Source: Bacillus sp. 03113
Lineage (GTDB): Bacteria > Bacillota > Bacilli > Bacillales > Cytobacillaceae
Direction: 5' to 3'
Assembly: GCF_006546985.1 (NCBI RefSeq)
Contig: NZ_VATK01000007.1
Location: forward strand, 62,001-126,000
DNA length: 64,000 bases
Shown here: in pieces, positions 52,733 through 60,999 of the stretch
Layout: each line of letters begins with the position of its first letter
Position numbering within the stretch: the stretch's first letter is position 1
Made by a program: the position numbers and the translations under genes
Notes under the pieces: generated by a model
The model's input: the letters and a program-made list of their open reading frames with translations, nothing else
Database searches by the model: none
What the model was told of the DNA's origin: nothing

Positions 52733-53607
52733 ATGATTTTTGGATTATCTTAATTGGTGTACTTGTTGCCTGTTCGTGCAGTTTAGTAGGCTGCTTCCTT
52801 GTCCTCCGGAAGATGTCAATGATCGGGGATGCGATTAGCCACTCGGTTCTTCCTGGGATTGTGATTGCTTTTTTAGTAAGTGGATCACGCGATTCCCTGT
52901 TTATGATGATGGGAGCAGGTATTCTAGGCTTGGTTACTGTTTTGCTGATTCAATTGTTCCATCAAAGTGGTGTTCAATCTGATGCCGCCATTGGTGTCGT
53001 GTTTACCGCATTGTTTGCTGTTGGAGTCGTACTTGTTAGTCTGTTTGCCCGACAGGTCGATTTAGATCTTGATTGTGTATTATATGGGGAAATTGCCTAC
53101 GCACCTTGGAATACTTTAACGATTGCCGGAATAGATCTAGGGCCAAAAGCGGTTTGGGGAGTCGGTTTTATCTTTTTATTAAGTCTTGTTTTGATTTCTT
53201 TATTTTACAAGCAATTTAAAATCTGTTCCTTTGATCCAGCCATGGCGGCGGCTGTTGGAATACCAGTACTGCTTTTTCATTATTTATTGATGGGTCTTGT
53301 TTCACTAACAACTGTAGCTTCTTTTGAAAGTGTCGGAGCTATTTTAGTTGTAGGGATGCTCATCGTTCCTGCAGCAACAGCCTACTTATTAACAGAAAAA
53401 TTAAGCTGGATGATTGGGATCAGTATGATCATCGGGATTATGAGTTCCATACTCGGATATTATATGGCCTATCTTTATGATGCATCAATTGCAGGCTGCA
53501 TGATCTCAGTTGCAGGTGTATTATTCTTACTTGCGCTTTTGTTTTCTCCTACTCATGGAGTGGTGGTGAAAAAGTGGCGACGTAGGGGAATGGTGATGAG
53601 AGGATAA
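52729..53607 (+). CDS. mntD: Manganese ABC transporter permease 2
   Basis: 292 residues, ABC-3 family: SLVGCFLVLRKMSMIGDAIS, HSVLPGIVIAFLVSGSRDSL, and ESVGAILVVGMLIVPAATAY. Similar in fold to the preceding gene but clearly diverged. The last gene of the mnt operon. The C-terminus is basic (KKWRRRGMVMRG). Confidence 0.9.
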   Translation: MNDFWIILIGVLVACSCSLVGCFLVLRKMSMIGDAISHSVLPGIVIAFLVSGSRDSLFMMMGAGILGLVTVLLIQLFHQSGVQSDAAIGVVFTALFAVGVVLVSLFARQVDLDLDCVLYGEIAYAPWNTLTIAGIDLGPKAVWGVGFIFLLSLVLISLFYKQFKICSFDPAMAAAVGIPVLLFHYLLMGLVSLTTVASFESVGAILVVGMLIVPAATAYLLTEKLSWMIGISMIIGIMSSILGYYMAYLYDASIAGCMISVAGVLFLLALLFSPTHGVVVKKWRRRGMVMRG

Positions 53608-53623
53608 ATATAATATTGACACA

Positions 53624-53661
53624 CCCACCCTTAAAAGGGAAAACTAGCTTCTAAGGGTGGG
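53624..53661. terminator. Hairpin between mntD and the convergent sdpI gene
   Basis: CCCACCCTTA / TAAGGGTGGG, a perfect 10-bp GC-rich stem. Neither strand has a good T-run, so it may act as a weak bidirectional terminator. Confidence 0.5.
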
Positions 53662-53672
53662 CGGCATGTCAT

Positions 53673-54311
53673 TTATCCTTTAACTGCTTTTTTATAGACC
53701 CAATAAGAATATCCAATTGGCAATAATGCAGTAACTAGAATAATAGGGAATATAACGATTTCTCCCCACTTATAGGGTAAAAATATACCCGCGATAAATA
53801 GTAACCCTGCGACCATAAATACCTTCGAACCAAATCGATGGGTTTTTTTCCAAACGGTTTCGTCACTCAAGGTCCAAGGTGTTCTAATTCCTAAAAAGTA
53901 ATTTGATTTTACGGATTGCATATAGTTTCCAAGGACAATAAACAAGATACCTATGATCAAGTTCGGCAATAGTTTCATAGGAAAATGATAACCAAGACCA
54001 GTTGAAATGATCATTAAATTAATAAAAAAGAAAAGTAATAGCACTGAGTATTGAATAATTTTGAAGCTTCTAAAAAAATACTTATAGTTCTCCTTTTTCG
54101 GATCAATCTTTGGCGCAATAACAAGCAATGCATAAAGTAGTATCATAAGACCAATGTTCATCAACATGGCGTTTAATTTAGTTGCATATCCGTCTATCTC
54201 TCCACTATAGTTCCAGTGAATAGGGATTTCGCTTGGTAGCTTTGTATAAAAGCCAATCCATATAGCTATCGTAGCCAAAATTAAAATGATCGGGAATACA
54301 TGTTTTTTCAT
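53673..54311 (-). CDS. sdpI: SdpI-family immunity/signal membrane protein
   Basis: 212 residues, about six helices. The N-terminal DUF1648 segment is LPSEIPIHWNYSGEIDGYATK, and the conserved SdpI motif is NYFLGIRTPWTLSDETVWKKTHRFG. In B. subtilis SdpI protects against the SdpC toxin and captures the SdpR repressor at the membrane. Its start overlaps the sdpR stop by 4 nt. No sdpABC toxin genes are seen in the window. Confidence 0.88.
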   Translation of the reverse strand: MKKHVFPIILILATIAIWIGFYTKLPSEIPIHWNYSGEIDGYATKLNAMLMNIGLMILLYALLVIAPKIDPKKENYKYFFRSFKIIQYSVLLLFFFINLMIISTGLGYHFPMKLLPNLIIGILFIVLGNYMQSVKSNYFLGIRTPWTLSDETVWKKTHRFGSKVFMVAGLLFIAGIFLPYKWGEIVIFPIILVTALLPIGYSYWVYKKAVKG

Positions 54312-54580
54312 CTTTGCTCCTCCTTGTTGTTCACAAAATTTAGAGCCCAGCTAATGAATTCTTGAAAAACAGTGGTGTTTAAAGAATAAATAATAAATTG
54401 GCCCCTTTTTTCATCGTTAACTAGACCTGCATGTTTTAAAATTTTTAAATGCTGAGAAATACTTGGCTTGGTCATATTAAAATACTCAGAAATTTCCCCA
54501 GCTGTTAAGTCTTTTTCCTTAAGTAAATCTAAAATTTTCCTGCGTGTTGGATCTGATAGTGCCTTAAATGCATTATTCAT
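54308..54580 (-). CDS. sdpR: ArsR-family repressor SdpR-like
   Basis: 90 residues: AFKALSDPTRRKILDLLKEK, AGEISEYFNMTKPSISQHLK, GQFIIYSLNTTVFQEFISWAL. There is no cysteine or His metal site, consistent with SdpR, which is inactivated by sequestration to SdpI instead of metal binding. It is expected to repress its own operon. AAGGAAG precedes the ATG. Confidence 0.88.
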   Translation of the reverse strand: MNNAFKALSDPTRRKILDLLKEKDLTAGEISEYFNMTKPSISQHLKILKHAGLVNDEKRGQFIIYSLNTTVFQEFISWALNFVNNKEEQR

Positions 54581-54768
54581 ATTTGAACTTCCTTTTATAA
54601 AAATTAGATATTTAGTTATTTACTTAAATAATAAAATAAAAATTGATAAGATGCAACATTTTCTCTATTGATAATTAGAGCTTTGAAATAAAGAGATGAT
54701 TTTTCCCATTTAAATTGAAGAAAATAATGTGTTTATATTTGACAAAATAGAATAGATATTAAAAAGTG

Positions 54769-54785
54769 TGTTAGACCATCTAACA
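54769..54785. promoter_or_regulatory. Perfect 7-3-7 inverted repeat in the sdpR/GntR intergenic region
   Basis: TGTTAGA-CCA-TCTAACA. It may be an operator for either divergent gene. The surrounding 400-bp gap is otherwise AT-rich. Confidence 0.35.
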
Positions 54786-54834
54786 AAAAAAGAGACAGCC
54801 TGATTTTAAGGCTTTATACTGCAAATATGAGTTC

Positions 54835-54850
54835 AACTGGTATAGATAAC
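54835..54850 (+). promoter_or_regulatory. NagR/DasR-type (dre-like) operator
   Basis: ACTGGTATAGATAACT matches the dre consensus ATTGGTCTAGACCACT at about 12 of 16 positions. It lies 130 bp before the GntR-murQ-PTS operon, whose regulator is of the NagR/YvoA type. Confidence 0.5.
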
Positions 54851-54978
54851 TAGTATTATAGTTATTAATATATTAAATCGAATCATTCATAAGAGAGGAT
54901 CTATCATGTGTAGATATTGTTATCTAAGGATGATAAGGGTAAAGCATTACAAATCATAAAAGAAAGCAGTGTAGCATC

Positions 54979-55710
54979 ATGATCAGCAAAGATTCTCATA
55001 TCCCCATTTACTATCAGTTAGAAACAGAAATTAAGGAATTGATTGAAAAGAAAGATTTAAAGCCAGGAGATTTAATTTACTCAGAAAGAGAATTATCCGA
55101 AAAGTATGATATTAGCAGGATGACGGTCCGCCAAGCGATCACTAACTTGGTTAATGAAGGGATTCTGGTAAGACAAAGAGGAAAGGGAACCTTTGTTGCT
55201 AAGCCGAAAGTAGAACAGGCTTTACAAGGATTAACTAGTTTTTCTGAGGATATGGCGGTAAGAGGCATGGTTCCGAAGACAAAAATTATCGATTTTCAGA
55301 TGATAACTTCAACCAAAAAAATTGCAGAAAAATTGGCTGTTGAATCAGGTACATTAGTTTATGAAGTAAAGCGGCTTCGTCTAGCTGATGATATCCCGAT
55401 GGCTATTGAAACTTCTTATTTGCCAGCCAATTTTTTCAAAGGGTTGACAAAAGAAATTGTTCAAACTTCACTCTATCACTTTATAGAGAACGAACTGCAT
55501 CTAAAAATCGCCCATGCAACGCAAACCTTGGAGTCTTCTGTTGTCCTTAAAAAGGAAGCAGAGATTTTGGATTTAAAGGAAGGATCACCAGTTCTTTTGA
55601 TTGAACGGTTTAGTTTTTTAGAAAATGAAAAACCGTTTGAATTTGTAAAATCAATATATCGAGGGGACCGATATAAATTTACGATTGATATGAAGAGGTC
55701 AAAAGCATGA
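54979..55710 (+). CDS. GntR-family regulator with UTRA domain (NagR/YvoA-like)
   Basis: 243 residues. The GntR helix-turn-helix is PIYYQLETEIKELIEKKDLKPGD, ERELSEKYDISRMTVRQAIT and GILVRQRGKGTFVAKPK. The UTRA ligand domain starts LQGLTSFSEDMAVRGMVPKTK and ends EFVKSIYRGDRYKF. NagR-like proteins sense GlcN-6-P or GlcNAc-6-P and release dre sites. Its stop overlaps murQ (ATGA), so it controls its own amino-sugar operon. Confidence 0.88.
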   Translation: MISKDSHIPIYYQLETEIKELIEKKDLKPGDLIYSERELSEKYDISRMTVRQAITNLVNEGILVRQRGKGTFVAKPKVEQALQGLTSFSEDMAVRGMVPKTKIIDFQMITSTKKIAEKLAVESGTLVYEVKRLRLADDIPMAIETSYLPANFFKGLTKEIVQTSLYHFIENELHLKIAHATQTLESSVVLKKEAEILDLKEGSPVLLIERFSFLENEKPFEFVKSIYRGDRYKFTIDMKRSKA

Positions 55711-56615
55711 CAAAACAACGCATGACTGAAGCGAGCAATGTAAAAAGCATAATGATTGATGAAATGAGTTCAATAGATATTCTTTCTTTAATGAATGAAG
55801 AAGATCATCAAGCTCTTCACGCAGTAAAGAAAGCTTTACCTATAATCGCACAAGCAGTTGATTCTATTGTAGAAAGATGGAAAAAAGGGGGGAGATGTTT
55901 TGTTGTAGGTGCAGGGACAAGCGGAAGGCTTGGTGTAGTAGATGCTGTTGAGCTTATCCCAACCTATTCAATTGAAGAAGATCAATGGATTGGCATTATA
56001 GCTGGTGGGATGGAAGCCATGTGGACTCCGTTGGAGGAAAATGAAGATGATATTCAGGAAATTATAAAAATTTTAGATAACTATTCTATTTCTTCATTAG
56101 ATACTGTTATCGGAGTCACAGCTAGCGGGTCTACTCCATTTGTATTATCAGCCATTGAACATGCAAAAAAGATTGATGCTTTAACAATTTCTATTAGCTG
56201 TAATGAAAATGCAGATGCAACAGAGAAGAGTGATTTTGGAATAGAATTACCTACTGGCGCAGAAGTTATTCGCGGATCAACACGGTTAAAGGCGGGAACA
56301 GCCCAAAAGATGGTCTTGAATATGCTTTCAACGGCGACCATGATCCGATTAGGGAAAGTGTATCAAAATGAAATGGTTGATATGAAGCTCATTAATAAAA
56401 AGCTTGTACAACGGGCTGTGAAAAGTCTAATGAATATTACAGGCATTTCTGAGAATGAAGCAAAAATCGTATTACAATCAAGTAATTATCATCTTAAAAG
56501 CGCAATTTTTATGGTGTTAACAGGAGGAACAAGTGAAGTAGCTTCACATTCCTTGCAAAAAACTAGAGGTCATTTAAAAAAGGCTATTCAGCATTATATT
56601 CAAACAAATCATTAA
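55707..56615 (+). CDS. murQ: N-acetylmuramic acid 6-phosphate etherase
   Basis: 302 residues, SIS domain: RCFVVGAGTSGRLGVVDAVE, PTYSIEEDQWIGIIAGG, VIGVTASGSTPFVLSAIEHA, STRLKAGTAQKMVLNMLSTA. It cleaves the lactyl ether of MurNAc-6-P to GlcNAc-6-P and lactate during peptidoglycan recycling. It lies between its GntR regulator and a PTS permease, a full muropeptide-sugar salvage cassette. Confidence 0.95.
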   Translation: MTKQRMTEASNVKSIMIDEMSSIDILSLMNEEDHQALHAVKKALPIIAQAVDSIVERWKKGGRCFVVGAGTSGRLGVVDAVELIPTYSIEEDQWIGIIAGGMEAMWTPLEENEDDIQEIIKILDNYSISSLDTVIGVTASGSTPFVLSAIEHAKKIDALTISISCNENADATEKSDFGIELPTGAEVIRGSTRLKAGTAQKMVLNMLSTATMIRLGKVYQNEMVDMKLINKKLVQRAVKSLMNITGISENEAKIVLQSSNYHLKSAIFMVLTGGTSEVASHSLQKTRGHLKKAIQHYIQTNH

Positions 56616-56633
56616 GGGAGAGGGGATTCATCC

Positions 56634-58004
56634 ATGTTAGGATTTCTTCAGAAAATTGGTAAAGCGTTAATGCTTCCAATTGCTGTTTTGCCAGCGGCGG
56701 GATTATTGCTTCGACTAGGCCAACCGGACTTATTTAATATTGCATTTATGTCAGCTGCAGGTGCCGCTATTTTTGATAATTTAGCTTTAATTTTTGCGAT
56801 TGGTGTAGCGATAGGATTATCTAAGGATGGACACGGAGCTGCCGCGTTATCTGGTGCCGTAGGTTACTTTGTTTTAACAAAAGGGACTGCTGCGATAGAT
56901 AAAGAGATTAATATGGCTGTGCTTGGGGGAATTATTGCAGGGATTGTAGCTGCAAATATTTATAATCGATTTAGTAATACACAGCTTCCGAGCTGGTTAG
57001 GATTTTTCAGTGGGAAACGTTTAACTCCTATTTTAACAGCATTAGCGATGTTTATATTAGCAGGAGTATTTGGCTTTGTTTGGCCATTTATCCAGCATGG
57101 AATTGATTCGGTGGGAGGCTGGATCGTTGGTGCAGGAGCCGTTGGTTATGGTATATTCGGATTCTTAAATCGAATTTTGCTTCCTTTAGGATTGCACCAT
57201 GTATTGAACAGTATTGTATGGTTTGTATTTGGTGAATTCAATGGTAAAACTGGGGATCTTAATCGATTCTTCGCGGGGGATCCAACAGCAGGCGGATTTA
57301 TGACAGGCTTCTTCCCAGTGATGATGTTTGGACTGCCTGCCGCATGTTTAGCGATGATTGTAGCTGCGAAAAAACATCGCCGTAAGGCAGTTACAGGTTT
57401 ATTATTAGGACTTGCTCTTACTTCCTTCTTAACAGGGATTACCGAACCGATTGAATTTACCTTTATGTTTATGGCTCCAGCATTATATGCTGTGCATGCT
57501 GTGTTAACAGGTATTTCATTAGCATTCACATCTTTATTAGGCATTCACCACGGTTTTACTTTCTCAGCAGGAGCGATTGACTTCTTTTTAAACTTAGGAA
57601 TTGCAACAAAGCCTTGGCTATTGTTCTTGATCGGCCTTGTCTATGCGGCCATCTATTTTGCTGTCTTCTATTTTGCCATTATTAAATTTAATTTAAAAAC
57701 GCCTGGTCGTGAGGACGAGGATGAACTAGCAGAAGCAGGTAAAGAAGTGGCAGCCGGTTCCGAAAAATATAGCTCGCTTGCAGTACAATATCTTACCGCT
57801 CTTGGAGGGAAAGAAAACATTTCTACTTTAGATAATTGTGTCACTCGTTTACGATTACAAATAAATGATGTTGACAAGCTAGACGAAAATTCTCTTAAGA
57901 AATATGGGGCAAAAGCAGTTATCAAATTAAATAATACCGACGTCCAAGTTGTGGTAGGCACAGATGTTGAATTTTTAGCAAATGAAATGAAAAAGATTGT
58001 TTAA
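56634..58004 (+). CDS. PTS EIICB permease, NagP-like (GlcNAc/MurNAc)
   Basis: 456 residues. The C domain (about 1-370) resembles B. subtilis NagP closely: LPIAVLPAAGLLLRLGQPDLF, GLHHVLNSIVWFVFGEFNG, TGITEPIEFTFMFMAPALYA. The B domain (about 385-456) has the phosphocysteine loop LDNCVTRLRL. There is no IIA domain. NagP itself takes up N-acetylglucosamine, while MurP proteins have the B domain first. The murQ neighbour suggests MurNAc, or both sugars, so the specificity is open. Confidence 0.85.
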   Translation: MLGFLQKIGKALMLPIAVLPAAGLLLRLGQPDLFNIAFMSAAGAAIFDNLALIFAIGVAIGLSKDGHGAAALSGAVGYFVLTKGTAAIDKEINMAVLGGIIAGIVAANIYNRFSNTQLPSWLGFFSGKRLTPILTALAMFILAGVFGFVWPFIQHGIDSVGGWIVGAGAVGYGIFGFLNRILLPLGLHHVLNSIVWFVFGEFNGKTGDLNRFFAGDPTAGGFMTGFFPVMMFGLPAACLAMIVAAKKHRRKAVTGLLLGLALTSFLTGITEPIEFTFMFMAPALYAVHAVLTGISLAFTSLLGIHHGFTFSAGAIDFFLNLGIATKPWLLFLIGLVYAAIYFAVFYFAIIKFNLKTPGREDEDELAEAGKEVAAGSEKYSSLAVQYLTALGGKENISTLDNCVTRLRLQINDVDKLDENSLKKYGAKAVIKLNNTDVQVVVGTDVEFLANEMKKIV

Positions 58005-58037
58005 GTTTTGAAATAGGATTTATATATTATGTTATCT

Positions 58038-58078
58038 AAAAAGGGTTTTTATCAAGATATTTGGTAAAAACCCTTTTT
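58038..58078 (+). terminator. Terminator of the murQ operon
   Basis: AAAAAGGGTTTTTA / TAAAAACCCTTTTT, a 14-bp stem that ends in a T-run. Confidence 0.88.
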
Positions 58079-58192
58079 GTTTATTGGGTTATCTACTTAT
58101 TTCAATTAATAGACAATCATACGTTGATTTGATAAAAAGAAAATATGCTAGAATAATATGGAATACAGTTGAGTGTGGAAAGGAGTATTTTT

Positions 58193-59119
58193 GTGCGTAT
58201 ATTAGTCTTGGGAGCTGGAGGAGTAGGGGCTTATTTTGGTGGAAGGTTAGTCGAAAAAGGAGAAGATGTTACGTTTCTAGTTCGACAGAAGCGGAAGCAG
58301 CAGCTGGAGGAAACGGGTGTTGTTATTCGCAGTGTGAACGGTGATATTACATTCCAGCCAAAATTAATTACAGCAGCTGATTCTGCTTCACCTTTTGATT
58401 TAATCCTTTTTTCAACGAAAGCTTATCATCTGCAAGCAGCGATAAAAGATCTAAAGCCGTTTGTGGGTAATAATACCGTTATATTACCACTGTTAAATGG
58501 AATAGCTCATGTCCCTTTATTAAAAGAAGCATTTGGTGAAGAGAAAGTGATTGGCGGTTTATGCTTTATTGAAACGACACTTAACGAAGCTGGCGAAGTG
58601 GTACAAACAAGCTCTGCTCATCGTGTTGTGTATGGTGAATTGGACCAAAGTAATACAGAGAGAATTTGTCGAATAACGGATGTATTCAGTGGAACAAAAG
58701 CATCTTTTATATTAAGTGATAATATCGAACAGGCTATGTGGCATAAATACTTATTTATAACTGGACTTTCAGGGGTAACAACATTAATGCGCTCACCAAT
58801 TGGGCCAATCAGAGATAGTGAAGGTGGACGAGCGTTTATTCGTAAATTGTTTGAAGAGGTTGCGAATATTATGAAAACGTATGGTGCTCCAATACTCGAT
58901 AATATTATTGACGTACAAATGGAAACGATCGAAACATTGGGCTATAGCATGAAATCCTCTATGCAACGGGATATGGAAAAGGGATCTTTTATTGAAGGTG
59001 ACCATTTACAGGGTTATTTAATAGATTTAGCGAAAGAATATCAAGTTGAAGCACCGTTATTGGAAATTGTTTATCAGAATTTGAAGGTATATGAAGAAGT
59101 GCTAAAAGGGAATAAATGA
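58193..59119 (+). CDS. 2-dehydropantoate 2-reductase family protein
   Basis: 308 residues. The Rossmann motif is RILVLGAGGVGAYFGGRLVE; then LNGIAHVPLLKEAFGEEKVIGG and the catalytic Lys region MWHKYLFITGLSG, with SSMQRDMEKGS (the conserved S-M-x-x-D). PanE reduces ketopantoate for pantothenate synthesis, but Bacilli carry several paralogues that act on other 2-oxo acids. The GTG at 58193 follows GGAAAGGAG; the upstream ATG at 58169 does not have a site. Monocistronic. Confidence 0.85.
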   Translation: MRILVLGAGGVGAYFGGRLVEKGEDVTFLVRQKRKQQLEETGVVIRSVNGDITFQPKLITAADSASPFDLILFSTKAYHLQAAIKDLKPFVGNNTVILPLLNGIAHVPLLKEAFGEEKVIGGLCFIETTLNEAGEVVQTSSAHRVVYGELDQSNTERICRITDVFSGTKASFILSDNIEQAMWHKYLFITGLSGVTTLMRSPIGPIRDSEGGRAFIRKLFEEVANIMKTYGAPILDNIIDVQMETIETLGYSMKSSMQRDMEKGSFIEGDHLQGYLIDLAKEYQVEAPLLEIVYQNLKVYEEVLKGNK

Positions 59120-59157
59120 TTCTTATGATAGATTGTGAAAATGCACACAAAAATTGA

Positions 59158-59183
59158 GCTCTCGTAACATGAGAGTTTTTTTG
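59158..59183 (+). terminator. Terminator of the ketopantoate-reductase-like gene
   Basis: CTCTCGT-AAC-ATGAGAG hairpin followed by seven or more T residues. Confidence 0.75.
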
Positions 59184-59233
59184 TTTTTAGGAAATAAAAT
59201 AATTGGCTGTGATTAACTTCGGTAGAAATGTAT

Positions 59234-59335
59234 CAGCGTCCAGCCCCGCAAGTTTAGTCAAATCACTCCAGAAATCAGTATTTCTTGCGTGCTTCGCCTT
59301 ATTCTTGTCGGGGCTAAACAGTACGCTTGCGCTTA
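59234..59335 (+). repeat. Dispersed repeat family B, copy 5 (diverged tail)
   Basis: Starts CAGCGTCCAGCCCCGCAAG, contains CTCCAGAAATCAG and ATTTCTTGCG, and ends CAGTACGCTTGCGCTTA. It shares the ends and the CTCCAGAAATCAGNATTTC core with copies 3 and 4 but differs elsewhere. The rest of the 59.12-59.50 kb gap holds no gene. Confidence 0.65.
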
Positions 59336-59502
59336 TATACATGTATTCGGGAATCCATATATACAAGCCTAAAAGGGTAAAAAGAAACTATGGATATTTA
59401 TATAACAAACTTTTTCCATTTAAAAAAATCAAGTTATAATAAATGTGTACAGAAAATATAGTGGAATGATGGATTTTCTTACAATCATAAGGGGGAAGAA
59501 GG

Positions 59503-59907
59503 ATGGGAAAAAGGTATTTGAAGGTGGCAGCTGTTTATTTCACAATTGGTGTTTTATTGGGGTTTGTCATGGGGATTGCACAGGATTTTCGTCTCGCTTC
59601 AGTTCATGCTCACATTAACTTGCTCGGTTGGGTGTCAATGGCGCTATTTGGGATCATCTATCATTTTTATCCGAATGCAGCGGAAACGAAGGTGGCGAAA
59701 ACACAATTTTGGCTGCATAATATTGGGATACCGGTTATGCAAGGTGGTATTGCCTTTGAAATCCTAACAGGTATTACAGCTGTTCTTCCTCTCATTATTG
59801 TTGGTTCTATCCTCGTTGTTGTAAGCGTTCTATTATTTACGATTAATGTATTTAAGTATGTAAATAAAACATCCAGTAAAGAAGTAAATAATAATCTATC
59901 TGTTTAA
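59503..59907 (+). CDS. Small heme-copper-oxidase subunit I-like membrane protein
   Basis: 134 residues with four helices. The segment ASVHAHINLLGWVSMALFGIIYHFYP resembles one helix pair of NorB/cbb3-type oxidase subunit I, including a His in the V-H-A-H-I-N motif. It is far too short for a whole subunit (about 450 residues) and lacks the binuclear-centre histidines, so it cannot be an oxidase by itself. It may bind a heme or be a stand-alone family of unknown role. A good site (GGGGGAAGAAGG) precedes the ATG, and no frameshift is seen. Confidence 0.6.
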   Translation: MGKRYLKVAAVYFTIGVLLGFVMGIAQDFRLASVHAHINLLGWVSMALFGIIYHFYPNAAETKVAKTQFWLHNIGIPVMQGGIAFEILTGITAVLPLIIVGSILVVVSVLLFTINVFKYVNKTSSKEVNNNLSV

Positions 59908-59973
59908 CATTGAAATTAAATTGTTCAAAATAATGACTATCCTTTATTGGGTGGTCATATTTTTTTGTGAAAA

Positions 59974-60210
59974 TCATGTATCTATTAAACCTCGTTCCAT
60001 ACTCAACATTATTTCAACAGCAATATCCATGTTAGGAAATCTAACATCATAGTAGATTAAGAAAAAAGCTTGTGCTAGAATCATCTCAATAACTAAAAAA
60101 CGGGAATGTAATTCCGAAAAACGGAACGTTATATAAAAAGAACGTTTTGAAGTTTGAATACATTCTTTAGCACTCTTAATTATCGAAAAATTTAAAATGT
60201 TAAGAAGAAA
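59974..60210 (-). pseudogene. Open reading remnant without a start (possible regulator C-terminus)
   Basis: About 75 codons are open on the minus strand, ending at TGA 59974-59976; the end reads MILAQAFFLIYYDVRFPNMD then IAVEIMLSMERGLIDT. The composition is protein-like and helical, perhaps the C-terminal part of a TetR-like regulator, but no start codon with a ribosome site exists and its 5' end runs into the pxpA leader. I cannot identify it firmly. Confidence 0.3.
60112..60126. promoter_or_regulatory. IclR-type operator upstream of pxpA
   Basis: TTCCG-AAAAA-CGGAA is a perfect 5-5-5 inverted repeat of the kind bound by IclR-family proteins. In B. subtilis the homologous operon is controlled by the IclR-type KipR. 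About 100 bp before the pxpA start. Confidence 0.55.
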
Positions 60211-60225
60211 TGGAGGGGCGAAAAA

Positions 60226-60984
60226 ATGTTTCGTGTAGATCTAAATTGTGATTTAGGAGAAAGCTTTGGTGCTTATAAAGTAGGGATGGATGAAGAAATT
60301 CTTCCATTTGTCACTTCAGCAAACATTGCCTGTGGTTTTCATGCCGGTGATCCTGCTGTTATGAGAAAAACAGTTAAGCTTGCTCTACAAAATGGGGTGG
60401 CAATTGGTGCACACCCAGGACTGCCGGATTTAATAGGCTTTGGACGTCGGAATATGAATATTTCAGCACAAGAGGCTTATGATATGGTTGTCTATCAAAT
60501 CGGTGCTTTGTACGGGTTTATCAAATCTGAAGGAGCCGCAATGCAGCATGTAAAGCCACATGGTGCTTTATATAATATGGCAGTAAAAAATAAAGAATTA
60601 TCAGAAACAATTGCTGAAGCTGTTTACAAAGTTGATCCGGAGCTAGTGTTGTTTGGTTCATCTGGAAGTGAGATTGTTCGTGCCGGAGAAAAAATTGGGC
60701 TGAAAACTGCTCATGAAGTTTTTGCGGATCGAACCTACCAACAGGATGGATCCTTAACATCAAGAAATCAGCAAGATGCCTTAATACATTCACAAGAACA
60801 AGCCGTAGCACAAGTAGAGCGAATGGTTAAAGAAGGAAAAGTCATGTCACAGCAAGGGGTAGACATCTCTTTAAAAGCCGATACAGTTTGTATTCATGGA
60901 GATGGGACTCATGCTCTATTATTTGCACAATCAATAAAAGAATCTCTCGAAGCCTCTGGAATTAGTATTGAATCATTTAAATAA
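60226..60984 (+). CDS. pxpA: 5-oxoprolinase subunit A (LamB/YcsF family)
   Basis: 252 residues. The start [19 protein letters not shown] is the family signature, then [39 protein letters not shown] and [14 protein letters not shown]. With PxpB and PxpC it hydrolyses 5-oxoproline (pyroglutamate) to glutamate with ATP. First gene of the operon ordered like B. subtilis ycsF-ycsG-ycsI-kipI-kipA. Confidence 0.95.
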   Translation: MFRVDLNCDLGESFGAYKVGMDEEILPFVTSANIACGFHAGDPAVMRKTVKLALQNGVAIGAHPGLPDLIGFGRRNMNISAQEAYDMVVYQIGALYGFIKSEGAAMQHVKPHGALYNMAVKNKELSETIAEAVYKVDPELVLFGSSGSEIVRAGEKIGLKTAHEVFADRTYQQDGSLTSRNQQDALIHSQEQAVAQVERMVKEGKVMSQQGVDISLKADTVCIHGDGTHALLFAQSIKESLEASGISIESFK

Positions 60985-60999
60985 TAGGGGGAACAAAAA

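Noticed and set aside
58084-58344. 86-codon open frame overlapping the start of the ketopantoate-reductase-like gene
   Set aside because: It is an out-of-frame shadow of the real gene, which has clear Rossmann motifs and a good ribosome site.
59203-59439. 78-codon open frame before the oxidase-like gene
   Set aside because: It covers repeat copy 5 and lacks a ribosome binding site and protein-family features.
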